The translations under genes and the position numbers were made by a program. A DNA stretch of 64,000 nucleotides, taken from assembly GCA_030655515.1 (NCBI GenBank), contig JAURVI010000038.1:1-64000 (forward strand), given 5' to 3'. The notes under the pieces are model-generated. The model was not told the origin of the DNA and made no database searches. It saw only the letters and a program-made list of their open reading frames with translations. Shown here piece after piece: positions 54,437-63,763 of this stretch. The stretch comes from Polaromonas sp. Its GTDB lineage: Bacteria > Pseudomonadota > Gammaproteobacteria > Burkholderiales > Burkholderiaceae_C. The stretch's first letter is position 1; the number at the start of each line of letters is the position of its first letter.

Positions 54437-55402
54437 ATGAGTGCCTCTACTACTTCGGACCGCATTGTGATTGCTGAACGATTGACGGGGGCAGCCCGCC
54501 TTGCCGAACTGGCTCAAATCAAGGCCGCGCGCAAACGCAAAGACCGGATCATTGAGTTTGTGCTGCTCATGGCCGCCTGTGTCTCGGTGTTCACCACCCT
54601 GGCCATTGTCTATGTCCTGCTCAAAGAATCCCTGGTTTTCTTCAGCAATGTGCCACTTTGGACATTCCTGACCGATACGCAGTGGACGCCGCTGTTCGAC
54701 GATGCGCACTTCGGCATCGTGGTGCTGCTGTCGGGTACGCTGTCGAGCTCGCTGGTGGCCCTGGCCATCGCGATACCGCTGGGCACCATCATTGCCATCT
54801 ATCTGTCCGAGTTTGCCGAACACCGCGTACGCGAGGTGCTCAAGCCCGTGCTGGAGCTGTTGTCCGGGGTGCCGACCATTATTTACGGCTTTTTTGCCCT
54901 GCTGGTGCTCACGCCCCTGATTCAAAGAATCTACCCCGGCTTGCCTACCTTCAACGTCCTGTCGGCCGGCATTGTGATGGGGATCATGATCATTCCCTAC
55001 GTGTCGTCCTTGTCCGAGGATGCGATGCGCGCGGTACCCATGAGTTTGCGCGAGGGCTCATACGCCATGGGCGCCACGCGCTTTCAGACCGCCACGCGAG
55101 TCGTGGTGCCGGCGGCTTTCTCCGGTATTGCGTCGGCCTACATTTTGGGTATATCGCGTGCGGTGGGGGAGACCATGATTCTCGCGGTGGCTGCCGGGAT
55201 GCAGCCCAACCTGACGCTTAATCCGCTGGAGCCTGCGGCCACCATCACGTCCTTCATCGTGCAGGTGGCACTGGGCGACTTGCCGCATGGCAGCGTGGGG
55301 TATCAGACTATTTTCGCCGCGGGATTGACGCTGTTGTTGATCACGCTGATGTTCAATCTTTTGGGCCATTGGCTGCGCCGCAAATACCGGGAGGTTTATT
55401 GA
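54437..55402 (+). CDS. pstC: Phosphate ABC transporter permease PstC
   Basis: 321 residues with six predicted membrane helices and a permease loop, EGSYAMGATRFQTATRVVVPAAFSGIASAYILGISRAVGETM, typical of PstC/PstA. It pairs with pstA, pstB and pstS. ATG 54437 follows ACAACAAAACG without a strong ribosome site. The TGA overlaps the pstA ATG by one base (TGATG). Confidence 0.95.
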   Translation: MSASTTSDRIVIAERLTGAARLAELAQIKAARKRKDRIIEFVLLMAACVSVFTTLAIVYVLLKESLVFFSNVPLWTFLTDTQWTPLFDDAHFGIVVLLSGTLSSSLVALAIAIPLGTIIAIYLSEFAEHRVREVLKPVLELLSGVPTIIYGFFALLVLTPLIQRIYPGLPTFNVLSAGIVMGIMIIPYVSSLSEDAMRAVPMSLREGSYAMGATRFQTATRVVVPAAFSGIASAYILGISRAVGETMILAVAAGMQPNLTLNPLEPAATITSFIVQVALGDLPHGSVGYQTIFAAGLTLLLITLMFNLLGHWLRRKYREVY

Positions 55403-56331
55403 TGAGCCGCAACGCAAACCGCACGCAAGAGCTGCGTGCCATCATCAGGTCGCACAAGCGCTGGGATGTCATCTTCGGCCTGGTCGGCGTGGCCGCGATC
55501 TCCCTGGCGATCCTGACACTGGTCGCTTTGTTTACGGAAATGGTGATCGACGGTGCTCCGCGGATTTCCACCGAGTTTTTTACCAGCTTCCCATCGCGCA
55601 GGGCAGGGCAGGCAGGCATTTTGTCGGCTTGGGTCGGGTCATTTTTCGTGATGATCGTCACTGCTGTTTTTGCAATACCGGTGGGTATTGCCAGCGCCAT
55701 CTATCTTGAAGAATACGCCCGCAAAAACTGGTTCACCGATGTCATCGAGATCAACATCAGCAACCTGGCCGGCGTGCCTTCCATTGTCTACGGTCTGCTG
55801 GCGCTCGGGCTGTTTGTCTACACCTTCGGTTTTGGCCAGAGCATTTTGTCGGCTGGATTGACCTTGGCCTTGTTGATTTTGCCGATTGTCATCGTGACCA
55901 CGCGCGAATCGCTTCGGTCCATTCCCCAAACCGTGCGTGAAGGTGCTTATGCCTGTGGCGCAACCAGGTGGCAAGTGGTCAGCGACCACCTGGTGCCTTA
56001 CAGCTTGCCGGGCATCCTGACGGGAGTCATCATCGGTCTGTCCCGGGCCATCGGCGAGACCGCGCCCATCATCACCATCGGCGCGCTGACGTTCATCGCC
56101 TTCCTGCCGCCCGTACCGTTCACGGGAGACCCTGCCGCGGGTCTTTTTGACTGGCTTTTTTCCCCATTTACCGTGATGCCGATCCAGATTTTCAACTGGA
56201 CATCCCGGCCTGACCCGGCCTTTCATGCCAACGCCGCGGCGGCAAGTCTGGTGCTGGTGTTCCTGACCCTGGGCATGAATGGCCTGGCCATCTGGCTGCG
56301 CTACCGCCTTCGCAAAAATATCAAGTGGTAA
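55402..56331 (+). CDS. pstA: Phosphate ABC transporter permease PstA
   Basis: 309 residues, six helices. Permease motif is [52 protein letters not shown]. The ATG at 55402 has GGGAGG upstream. The in-frame extension starting at 55369 overlaps the end of pstC and is rejected. Confidence 0.95.
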   Translation: MSRNANRTQELRAIIRSHKRWDVIFGLVGVAAISLAILTLVALFTEMVIDGAPRISTEFFTSFPSRRAGQAGILSAWVGSFFVMIVTAVFAIPVGIASAIYLEEYARKNWFTDVIEINISNLAGVPSIVYGLLALGLFVYTFGFGQSILSAGLTLALLILPIVIVTTRESLRSIPQTVREGAYACGATRWQVVSDHLVPYSLPGILTGVIIGLSRAIGETAPIITIGALTFIAFLPPVPFTGDPAAGLFDWLFSPFTVMPIQIFNWTSRPDPAFHANAAAASLVLVFLTLGMNGLAIWLRYRLRKNIKW

Positions 56332-56354
56332 TCCTTCTCCGAGATCAACGCACC

Positions 56355-57149
56355 ATGCCATCGACCATTACGCTTCCCGACAACGCGCCTGCACTGAAGG
56401 CCCAGTCGAAAAATCTCGACTTTTATTACGGCGCCTTCAAAGCATTGAAGGGTGTCACCATGCCGATCTACGAGAACAAGGTCACGGCCTTGATCGGACC
56501 CAGCGGCTGCGGCAAGTCCACCTATTTGCGCTGCTTCAACCGCATGCACGACCTTTACCCAGGGCATCGCTATGACGGCAAGATCGAGCTTTACCCGGAC
56601 GATGTGGACATCCTTGACCATGCGGTGGACCCGATCGAAGTGCGCATGCGCATCTCCATGGTGTTTCAGAAACCGAATCCGTTTCCCAAATCCATCTTTG
56701 AAAACGTGGCCTACGGCCTGCGTGTGCGCGGTGAAAAATCGGAGAGCTATCTTGAAGACAAAGTGGAGGCCGCCCTCAAGGCCGCCGCCATCTGGAACGA
56801 GGTCAAAGACCGGATGACCGAGTCGGCCACCAACCTGTCCGGTGGTCAGCAGCAGCGTTTGTGCATTGCCCGGTCGCTGGCAACCGACCCGGAGATCATC
56901 CTGTTTGACGAGCCCACGTCGTCCCTGGACCCGATCGCCACCGGAAGCATTGAAGAACTCATCGGCGAGATCAAAAACCAGGTCACGATCCTGATCGTGA
57001 CGCACAACATGCAGCAGGCGGCCCGTGTGTCGGACTACGTGTCCTACATGTACCTGGGCGAGATGGTGGAATACGGCGTTACCAGTGATATCTTCATGAA
57101 GCCGAAACGCCAGGAAACCGAAGACTATATTACCGGAAGGTTTGGCTAA
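56355..57149 (+). CDS. pstB: Phosphate ABC transporter ATP-binding protein PstB
   Basis: 264 residues. Walker [11 protein letters not shown]-loop VFQKPNPFP, signature [17 protein letters not shown], Walker [15 protein letters not shown] and the H-loop in [10 protein letters not shown] are present. It powers phosphate uptake. The start at 56355 (MPSTITLP) is preferred. Confidence 0.97.
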   Translation: MPSTITLPDNAPALKAQSKNLDFYYGAFKALKGVTMPIYENKVTALIGPSGCGKSTYLRCFNRMHDLYPGHRYDGKIELYPDDVDILDHAVDPIEVRMRISMVFQKPNPFPKSIFENVAYGLRVRGEKSESYLEDKVEAALKAAAIWNEVKDRMTESATNLSGGQQQRLCIARSLATDPEIILFDEPTSSLDPIATGSIEELIGEIKNQVTILIVTHNMQQAARVSDYVSYMYLGEMVEYGVTSDIFMKPKRQETEDYITGRFG

Positions 57150-57151
57150 TC

Positions 57152-57853
57152 ATGACCGATAAACACTTGTCCAGCCAGTTTGACAGCGAACTCAGCGGTG
57201 TGTCATCACGCGTGATGGAAATGGGCGGCCTGGTTGAGTCCCAGATTCGAACCGCCGTCTACGCCCTGTCCCAGTTCAGCAGCGAGGCGGCCGATCAGGT
57301 GACCGAGCTGGAAACAAGCGTCAACACGATGGAGATCGACATCGACCGCGAGCTGTCGTCCATCATTGCGCGCCGCCAGCCGACGGCGAGGGATCTGCGC
57401 TTGCTGATCGCGATCTCCAAAACCACCGCCAACCTGGAGCGCGCCGGCGACGAAGCCGAAAAAATTGCCCGCATGGTCCGCTCCATCATTGAGAGTGGTG
57501 CCGCGCGGGCCTTGCCTGCCTCCGAATTGCGCGTGGCGGCCGACCTGGCCTCCGGGCTGTTGCGCAAGGCGCTTGATGCGTTTGCGCGGCTCGATGCCAA
57601 CGCCGCCGTGTCCATCCTCAAGGAAGACGATGCGATTGATAAAGAGTTCGACGGGTTTGTGCGCAAGCTGATCACTTACATGATGGAAGATCCACGGACC
57701 ATTTCATCCAGTCTGGATCTGCTGTTCCTGGCCAAAGCCATTGAGCGCATCGGCGACCATGCCAAAAACATCGCCGAGTTCATTATTTATGTGGTCAAAG
57801 GTGCCGATGTTCGCCATACCTCCATGGAGACCATCGAGTCGGTGGTTCGATGA
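57152..57853 (+). CDS. phoU: Phosphate transport and signalling protein PhoU
   Basis: 233 residues of two similar three-helix bundles, the first with the metal motif ETSVNTMEIDIDREL and the second with EDDAIDKEFDGFVRKL and IERIGDHAKNIAEFI. PhoU links Pst activity to PhoR and helps repress the regulon when phosphate is high. It overlaps phoB by four bases (ATGA). Confidence 0.96.
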   Translation: MTDKHLSSQFDSELSGVSSRVMEMGGLVESQIRTAVYALSQFSSEAADQVTELETSVNTMEIDIDRELSSIIARRQPTARDLRLLIAISKTTANLERAGDEAEKIARMVRSIIESGAARALPASELRVAADLASGLLRKALDAFARLDANAAVSILKEDDAIDKEFDGFVRKLITYMMEDPRTISSSLDLLFLAKAIERIGDHAKNIAEFIIYVVKGADVRHTSMETIESVVR

Positions 57854-58545
57854 AAACTGTGCCCCGTGTTCTGGTCGTTGAGGATGAACCGGCCATTGCA
57901 GAGCTGATTGCCATCAATCTCCGCCACAACGGTTTTCAGCCCATTTGGGCGATTGACGGTGAAGCCGCCCAGCGTGAACTGGAGGCGGTGTTGCCTGACG
58001 TGATTTTGCTGGACTGGATGCTTCCCGGTCAAAGCGGCTTGTCGCTGGCCAAAAAATGGCGGGCGCACGCAAGAACCAAACCGATTCCGATTCTGATGAT
58101 CACCGCTCGCGGCGATGAGCCCGACAAGATCGCGGGCCTGGACGCCGGCGCGGACGACTACATCACCAAACCCTTTTCCACCCAGGAACTGCTGGCCCGC
58201 ATACGCGCGGTGCTGCGCAGGCGTTCACCCGAGCAGGCCAAGGACAGCGTGACGCTGGATGCGCTGGAACTCGATGCCGCGACCTACCGGGTTTCCTACC
58301 AGGGACAGAACCTGAAGCTCGGTCCGACCGAGTTCAAGTTGCTGCACTACCTGATGAAACACGCCGAACGGGTACACAGCCGGGGGCAACTGCTGGACAA
58401 GGTCTGGGGTGACCATGTCTTCATTGAAGAGCGTACCGTTGATGTTCACGTCAAGCGGCTGCGCGAGGCCCTGGGTGCGGCCGGCGCCATGGTGGAGACG
58501 GTGCGCGGCGCAGGCTACCGCATGACAGCCCATCCGTCCGTTTAG
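57850..58545 (+). CDS. phoB: Phosphate regulon response regulator PhoB
   Basis: 231 residues. Receiver Asp in VILLDWMLPGQSGLS and Lys in YITKPFSTQEL; winged-helix domain with FKLLHYLMKHAERVHSRGQLLDKVWGDHVFIEERTVDVHVKRLREAL. It should bind the 11-bp-periodic sites found upstream of phoX, ppk1, the kinase trio, the lipoprotein and pstS. A copy of the two-hairpin repeat begins just after the stop codon. Confidence 0.96.
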   Translation: MKTVPRVLVVEDEPAIAELIAINLRHNGFQPIWAIDGEAAQRELEAVLPDVILLDWMLPGQSGLSLAKKWRAHARTKPIPILMITARGDEPDKIAGLDAGADDYITKPFSTQELLARIRAVLRRRSPEQAKDSVTLDALELDAATYRVSYQGQNLKLGPTEFKLLHYLMKHAERVHSRGQLLDKVWGDHVFIEERTVDVHVKRLREALGAAGAMVETVRGAGYRMTAHPSV

Positions 58546-58548
58546 CGT

Positions 58549-58625
58549 GCGCAGCGCCGGGCCGCCCCCAGCAAGCACAGCCCCCTCGGGGGGCAGAGCG
58601 CTACACGCAAGTGAGCGAACGTGGA
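58549..58625. repeat. Single copy of the two-hairpin repeat between phoB and phoR
   Basis: GCCGGGCCGCCCCCAGCAAG, then GCCCCCTCGGGGGGC, then an AC-rich variant of the CACGC hairpin. Read on the plus strand it gives [20 protein letters not shown] in a 30-codon frame from GTG 58547 (2 bases after the phoB stop) to TAG 58636. Orientation and frame match the other three loci. Confidence 0.88.
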
Positions 58626-58663
58626 GGCCAGGTTAGCGAAATGCTTTCCTGCACAATTCCTGC

Positions 58664-59989
58664 ATGATTTGGCGCGTCTTTCGGTTTTTTCTTTTTCAGA
58701 TGGCTGGGGCTCTTCTGGGCTGGTTTCTGCCGCTGGATCAACCCCTGCATGGCTTGCTGCTTGGGATCGTGCTGGCCAGCGCACTTTGGGTGCTGCTGGA
58801 TTTGTGGCGCGGCATGATCTTGTTGGCGTGGCTCAAGGAAGGCGACACGGCTTCGCGGACACGGGTCGGTGGGCTGTGGGGCGAGGTGGCTGACCGGACC
58901 TGGCGTCTGACCCAATCACGCGATAAAAAAGTGGCGGAAAGCCAGGGCCGGCTCAACGAATTTCTGGCGGCGATCCAGTCCTCTCCCAACGGCGTGGTGC
59001 TGCTGGATGCGAAAGACTGCATTGAATGGTGCAACGAGACGGCCGCGGGTCATTTTGGCTTTGATCCGCAGCGCGATGTCCTGCAGCACATCGGCAACCT
59101 GCTGCGCGATCCCGTGTTTGTGGCCTATCTCAATGGCGAAAACTACGCCGAAGATATTGTCATTGTCGGCCCGCGCAGCTCGGCGAGCCGGCCGGTCCAA
59201 TTGGCGGTCCATTTGCACCGCTACGGAGAGGGCCGCAAATTGCTGCTGTCGCGTGATGTCACATCGGTCGAGCAGGCGGAGGTGATGCGGCGCGATTTCG
59301 TGGCCAACGTTTCGCATGAAATCCGCACGCCCCTGACGGTGTTGGGGGGTTTTGTCGAGACCCTGCAAACCCTGCCGCTGAGCGACGAGGAACGCGCGCA
59401 TTACCTTGAACTGATGGCCCAGCAGGCACGGCGCATGCAAACGCTTGTCAGCGATCTGTTGACACTGTCCAGGCTGGAGGGGAGTCCGCCGCCAGGCACC
59501 GAGGAATGGGTCCCGGTCGCCGAGCTGATGGCGCTGTGTGAGCAGGATGGAGGCGATCTGTCGAAAATGCTGGTCACGCAAAGTCATGACTTGCGGTTCA
59601 GCGTCGCGGGTCATCATGAAATTGCAGGCTCCCATTCAGAGCTTTTGAGTGCCATGTCCAATCTGGTCAGCAATGCGGTACGTTACACCCCTGCAGGCGG
59701 ATCCATAGAGGTCCAATGGCAAAACATGGCAGACGGGCGGGCAGAGTTTTCAGTCAAAGACTCCGGCCCTGGCATCGCGCCGGAACACATTCCGCGCCTG
59801 ACCGAACGCTTTTACCGGGTGGACCGCAGCCGTTCGCGCGAGACCGGAGGCACCGGCCTGGGCCTGGCGATTGTCAAACACGTGGCTCAGCGCCACGGCG
59901 CCGAGCTGCACATCGAAAGCCGGCCCGGACACGGCTCGCGGTTTTCAATTGTCTTTCCGGCCACGCGGGTGCGACCGATTCCGTCCTGA
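58664..59989 (+). CDS. phoR: Phosphate regulon sensor histidine kinase PhoR
   Basis: 441 residues. An N-terminal membrane segment (about residues 8-50, two helices, short external loop) precedes a PAS domain (FLAAIQSSPNGVVLLDAKDCIEWCNETAAGHFG). The HisKA motif FVANVSHEIRTPLTVLGGFVETL carries the phospho-His, and the ATPase has NLVSNAVRYTPAGG, DSGPGIAPEHI and GTGLGLAIVKHVAQRHGA. It pairs with phoB, 118 bases upstream, the gap being filled by a repeat. Confidence 0.95.
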   Translation: MIWRVFRFFLFQMAGALLGWFLPLDQPLHGLLLGIVLASALWVLLDLWRGMILLAWLKEGDTASRTRVGGLWGEVADRTWRLTQSRDKKVAESQGRLNEFLAAIQSSPNGVVLLDAKDCIEWCNETAAGHFGFDPQRDVLQHIGNLLRDPVFVAYLNGENYAEDIVIVGPRSSASRPVQLAVHLHRYGEGRKLLLSRDVTSVEQAEVMRRDFVANVSHEIRTPLTVLGGFVETLQTLPLSDEERAHYLELMAQQARRMQTLVSDLLTLSRLEGSPPPGTEEWVPVAELMALCEQDGGDLSKMLVTQSHDLRFSVAGHHEIAGSHSELLSAMSNLVSNAVRYTPAGGSIEVQWQNMADGRAEFSVKDSGPGIAPEHIPRLTERFYRVDRSRSRETGGTGLGLAIVKHVAQRHGAELHIESRPGHGSRFSIVFPATRVRPIPS

Positions 59990-60107
59990 TTCCGGCTTTC
60001 GTGCTTTGCCGGACGATGAACCAGATGTCACCGCCAGAGCGATAGGCAATAGGCCGTCCTCCAAACCTGCGCCCATCAAAAAAAGAGCCGGCGGCTGGTC
60101 GAGTGAA

Positions 60108-60617
60108 ATGAATGTGTCATATTGCCCGTGCAAGATGAATTTCTTCGTACATTTCAGCGTGCCCGTCTTCACAGCCACCATGATTCTCAAACACCCTCTT
60201 TCCGCCAATGAAGCGTCCATCATCGCCGTCGGGGTGCTGGACGACCTGGTGAATGATCTTGTGAAGGCGAGCTGCTTCAAGATATCGCCTGCGTTTCTGG
60301 ACTGGATCGCCGATGAGGCCACGCCTCTGGTGGAGCGACGCCTGGCGCGCTCCTTTGACAGTCTACGGTTCGCAGACAGCCTTCGAATGGGCGATCCGCG
60401 CATTGCATTGGCCCGCTGGGTGCGCCATTGGGTGTGTCCATGGATAGTGGTCAACTTCAACGAGCTGGCCGTGTACCTGCCGGAGTTTGCGGAAAGCCGC
60501 CCCGCAGGCTTGCAGCCTCGGGCACCCGAATCCGTGCGTTTCCCGCGCAAAGCCCAAACCCATCACCACACCCTTCCAGTATCGAGATCGCAACCGATCA
60601 CCGCCAGCGCGGCATAA
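60108..60617 (+). CDS. Hypothetical protein, possibly truncated by an insertion scar
   Basis: Up to 169 residues from ATG 60108; ATG 60180 is an alternative start (MILKHPLS...). Contains a clear hydrophilic/helical core, VLDDLVNDLVKASCFKISPAFLDWIADEATPLVERRLARSFDSLRFAD, with no recognised domain. The C-terminal 40 residues are low-complexity His/Arg-rich and may be foreign sequence. It is followed 10 bases later by an IS21 remnant, so the gene may have been cut by that event. Function unknown. Confidence 0.45.
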   Translation: MNVSYCPCKMNFFVHFSVPVFTATMILKHPLSANEASIIAVGVLDDLVNDLVKASCFKISPAFLDWIADEATPLVERRLARSFDSLRFADSLRMGDPRIALARWVRHWVCPWIVVNFNELAVYLPEFAESRPAGLQPRAPESVRFPRKAQTHHHTLPVSRSQPITASAA

Positions 60618-60627
60618 AGAGTCACCG

Positions 60628-60717
60628 ATGGCCTTGCTGGACCGACTCGCGCATCACTGCCATATCGTGGACGCGGGCAACGAATCGCACTCTCGTTTCA
60701 TTGTGAACAGGCCCTAG
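60628..60717 (+). pseudogene. C-terminal remnant of an IS21-family IstB ATP-binding protein
   Basis: In-frame MALLDRLAHHCHIVDAGNES matches the conserved end of IstB helper proteins (ALLDRLxHHCHIxExGNxS). About 29 codons to TAG 60717. The rest of the element is not present, and no inverted terminal repeats or target duplications were found. It is a scar of a lost insertion sequence, next to the DUF4105 gene. Confidence 0.75.
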
Positions 60718-61715
60718 ACCTTTCCGGCCAAATCTCCAGGCGGCGTGAGATGGCGCCGGATGCGCGCGGAAAAGTCGGCGCGCTCATCGGTCGCGCGCGC
60801 CAGAGCGCCGATGTCGGCTCTAGCCCGCAGCTCCGCAAACGGCCGGCTCGTATCGATGAGTCCCAGGTCGTAGAGGTACTCCGGCACATAGCCCGATACC
60901 AGAATGCGCCAGTCGAACGGCACACGGTGCCCGGCGGCGCGCACGATCCGCGCAACTTCGGTCGTGCAATTGGAAAATAGTGTGTTGTAGAAACGCGGAC
61001 GCGCAGCCAGCCGGTTCAACTCCCGGATGTACTGCGCAAGCAGACGGCGCCGCATTTCCGGGGTCGAGAAAATGCGGTACAGCAGAACGGTTTCGCGACG
61101 GATATTGGTGCGGACATAGACGACATCGGTTTCGCGGGTGGCGATGATGATGAGCTCATAGGATTTCATGAAACCCGCCAGGCTCGACCAGCGCTCGGTG
61201 GTTTCACGTCTGGTCTCGATCGAAAAGGCGAGCGGCGGCGCGTTGCGAAAGACGAAGCTCACAATCAGATGCGCCATGCGCGGATCGTCCCAGGTCGACA
61301 CGAACAGATCCAAGGCCTCCAACTCGTCGAGATCATAGCTGCAGTCTTCCCAGCGCGGCACGAATTCGTGACTGCTTTGCCATTCGAATGCGCGCAGATC
61401 GTGCATGGTGAGACGGTTCCCCGCGATTTCTCCGGTCGCCTGGCGGGCGTTCTCCGCGACCCAATTGCGTCGCGGCAGCGCGCGTATCGATGCCCACCAT
61501 ACCGTCCAGCCCAGGATTGCGAGCACGAACACGAGGCCCGCGGCTGCGGGCTGATCGGGAAGAAGCCAGACGCACGCGAATGCGAGGAACAACCATCCCG
61601 CGGCCCATGCCGCCGAATGCCGCGTCCGGCTGAAGTAAAAAAACGCGGCCACGGCATGCAAGATGCCGAGCACGACGACCACGATGATCGCAACGGATAG
61701 GAAATTCAACTGCAT
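60714..61715 (-). CDS. DUF4105 membrane protein (Lnb N-terminal-like)
   Basis: 333 residues. Three N-terminal membrane helices (about 4-25, 33-48, 56-75) precede a DUF4105 domain: DLDELEALDLFVSTWDDPRMAHLIVSFVFRNAPPLAFSIETRRE, then EYLYDLGL. The core Cys/His/Asn-containing NTLFSNCTTEVARIVRAAGHRVPFDW resembles a papain-like catalytic arrangement (Cys in SNCTTE). The substrate is unknown. The ATG at 61715 is preferred. Downstream end abuts the IstB remnant, so transfer is possible. Confidence 0.75.
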   Translation of the reverse strand: MQLNFLSVAIIVVVVLGILHAVAAFFYFSRTRHSAAWAAGWLFLAFACVWLLPDQPAAAGLVFVLAILGWTVWWASIRALPRRNWVAENARQATGEIAGNRLTMHDLRAFEWQSSHEFVPRWEDCSYDLDELEALDLFVSTWDDPRMAHLIVSFVFRNAPPLAFSIETRRETTERWSSLAGFMKSYELIIIATRETDVVYVRTNIRRETVLLYRIFSTPEMRRRLLAQYIRELNRLAARPRFYNTLFSNCTTEVARIVRAAGHRVPFDWRILVSGYVPEYLYDLGLIDTSRPFAELRARADIGALARATDERADFSARIRRHLTPPGDLAGKV

Positions 61716-61884
61716 CAAACGAAGTATCGCACCTCTGGCCCGTGCGAAAAAGTCCGCTTTGCACGCAGTGATACCGAGTTTGGCAAGTCCTCAGCCACTC
61801 GTCACGCTTCACCAACTGATGCGCTGATCGACCTGTCCGGTACGCCCTGGGCGGAAATATCCCATTCGGATTCGACAAGTTCGC

Positions 61885-63654
61885 TCACGGCCGTTGGCGG
61901 GCCGGCGCAATTGTCGGGGCTGCCGCCTTGTCAGGGGTTGCCACACTGACCCTTTTGTACAGCGCCACGTTTTCGCTTTTGTCGGTGGGCCGGCGCAAGG
62001 TGGCCAGGAAGGCCCATTCGGGCATGTCGACCGTGTCGCTGAGCGTGTCCTGCGCATCGGCATCGACCACCAGGTAGGGGCAGGTGGCTTTGGCGGCGGC
62101 CTGACGCAACTCAAGTCGCCCATGGTATTGAAATGCGGCCACCTGCGCGCGGCTCAGGCCATAGACCTCGACACAGGCATTCGGGTCGACCCGGGCCGCC
62201 AACTGCCGCGACAGCGGCGCGTAGCTGCGCGCGTAGTCCAACAGGGGCAGCCACAGCGTCATCAGCAGCAGCCAGCACAGCGTGGTGCCGCCGGCAGGCA
62301 GCACCATCGATTTCCACACCGCGGCGCGCTGGCGACCGGCCCGCCACTTGACCAGCCAGGCCCAGGCCAGGGTGGCCAGCGCCGCGGCCAGAAATGCCAG
62401 CCACGAAAAACTGGGCTCGAAACCCGGTGCCAGCTTGGCGACGTTGGCCGCCGGCTGCCTGGGCATGCCGGTCTGCATCGCGATCCAGATCACCCAGATG
62501 ATGACGGCGCATCCTGTGAAAAACAGCAGGGTGAACCAGTCAATCAGCGACGCGACGCTGCGTTTGAGCGTCGGCAGGGCAAAGGCGGCGAGCGCCGCCA
62601 GCGGTGGCAGGCTTAGCAGCAAGCCGCGGTCGGAGGCCGTGGTGGTCACGGTGGCAGCCAGCGCCACGACTGCAAACCACAGCGGCAGCGCCACATGCCG
62701 ACTGGTCAGTTGTCGCCGCCAGCGCCACAGCGTCCAGGTCGCCAGCGGCCAGGTGGGCCAGGTGAACCAGATCAGCAAACGCGCCAGGCTGCGCCATTCC
62801 TTGCGGTCGGCCGGGCTTTCGAGGCCGGGGATATGGATGCGCCAGCGCCAGAGATCCAGCCCATACGACAGGGCGGCCACGGCCAGGGTCAGCACGCCGG
62901 TCAGGAGTGCCCAGCGCCATGCCCGTGGCAGTTTTTTTTCCGGCTGGTCATTTTGTGCTCTGGCCAAGGCGATCAAAGTGCTGCCGGCACCGAGCAGGAC
63001 AGCCACGCTGGGGGCGCCGCTCAAGGCCAGTCCGCACAAGCCGATGACCAGCCCCAGTGCGGGACCCGAAATTTTGTACGCGCTGCGGTAGGCGCTGGCG
63101 GCCATCGCATAAAAAACCAGCGCCACGAAGCCGAGCTGCGCCAGGGCGGGCGTGGTTTCATGCGACAACTGGGCCAGCCCCAGACTGGCAATCAGGGCCA
63201 ACAGGGCGGCGTCGGCAATGGCCCGGGCGTAATCGACCGGGCTGGCTTCTCCGCCAAAGGCAAAAGCCACCGGCTGGGCCTGCGGGCTGCGCGCCAGATA
63301 ATAAACAGCGTACCAGGTGGCCAGCAAGGTCAGCGCCAGCAACAGGCCGAACGGGATGCGCACCGCCAAGGCAGGGTCGAGAAAGGGCAGGGCCTTGATC
63401 GCCAGTGCGCCCAGCCAGTGGGGCAGCAGCGCTTCAAGCTCGCCCGATTGCCCCAGCAGTTGCGGATGCAGCCAGTGGGTGTTGCCGGCGGCCAGCTCGC
63501 GCATCGCGCCAAACGCGGCAATGTCGGCATTTTTCCAGGGTCCGCGGCCCAGGAACCCGGGCAACAAATAAGCGGCACAGAACAGCAGCAGTGCAAACCG
63601 GGGCAGCCGGCGAACCGCGGACTGGGCAATGATGGCGGGCGAAGGCTTGTTCAA
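61885..63654 (-). CDS. ArnT-like membrane glycosyltransferase family protein
   Basis: About 589 residues, 11-12 predicted membrane helices. The family-type first loop is LPGFLGRGPWKNADIAAFGAMRELAAGNTHWLHPQLLGQ, with an acidic NAD in the first periplasmic loop and E/D in the second (SGELEALLPHW). GT39/ArnT-like proteins transfer sugars from polyprenyl phosphate donors onto lipid A, proteins or polymers. The target here is unknown. The start is uncertain because the ORF runs back through the rpmE2 terminator; the TTG at 63654 is the earliest reasonable start, with no strong ribosome site. Confidence 0.65.
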   Translation of the reverse strand: MNKPSPAIIAQSAVRRLPRFALLLFCAAYLLPGFLGRGPWKNADIAAFGAMRELAAGNTHWLHPQLLGQSGELEALLPHWLGALAIKALPFLDPALAVRIPFGLLLALTLLATWYAVYYLARSPQAQPVAFAFGGEASPVDYARAIADAALLALIASLGLAQLSHETTPALAQLGFVALVFYAMAASAYRSAYKISGPALGLVIGLCGLALSGAPSVAVLLGAGSTLIALARAQNDQPEKKLPRAWRWALLTGVLTLAVAALSYGLDLWRWRIHIPGLESPADRKEWRSLARLLIWFTWPTWPLATWTLWRWRRQLTSRHVALPLWFAVVALAATVTTTASDRGLLLSLPPLAALAAFALPTLKRSVASLIDWFTLLFFTGCAVIIWVIWIAMQTGMPRQPAANVAKLAPGFEPSFSWLAFLAAALATLAWAWLVKWRAGRQRAAVWKSMVLPAGGTTLCWLLLMTLWLPLLDYARSYAPLSRQLAARVDPNACVEVYGLSRAQVAAFQYHGRLELRQAAAKATCPYLVVDADAQDTLSDTVDMPEWAFLATLRRPTDKSENVALYKRVSVATPDKAAAPTIAPARQRP

Positions 63655-63695
63655 GAGATTGAGCTGAGCAGAAGAATGGGTGTAATTTGGGGGCG

Positions 63696-63730
63696 AAAAA
63701 AAAGCGGCCTGAATTTCAGGCCGCTTTTTT
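63696..63730 (-). terminator. Bidirectional-type terminator after rpmE2
   Basis: GCGGCCTGA (63704-63712) and TCAGGCCGC (63716-63724) form a 9-bp stem around ATT, flanked by eight A on one side and six T on the other. It can end transcripts from either strand; rpmE2 on the minus strand is the obvious user. Confidence 0.9.
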
Positions 63731-63763
63731 GCTTGGCTGGAGAAAGGTGTCAGGCGTCGCAGC

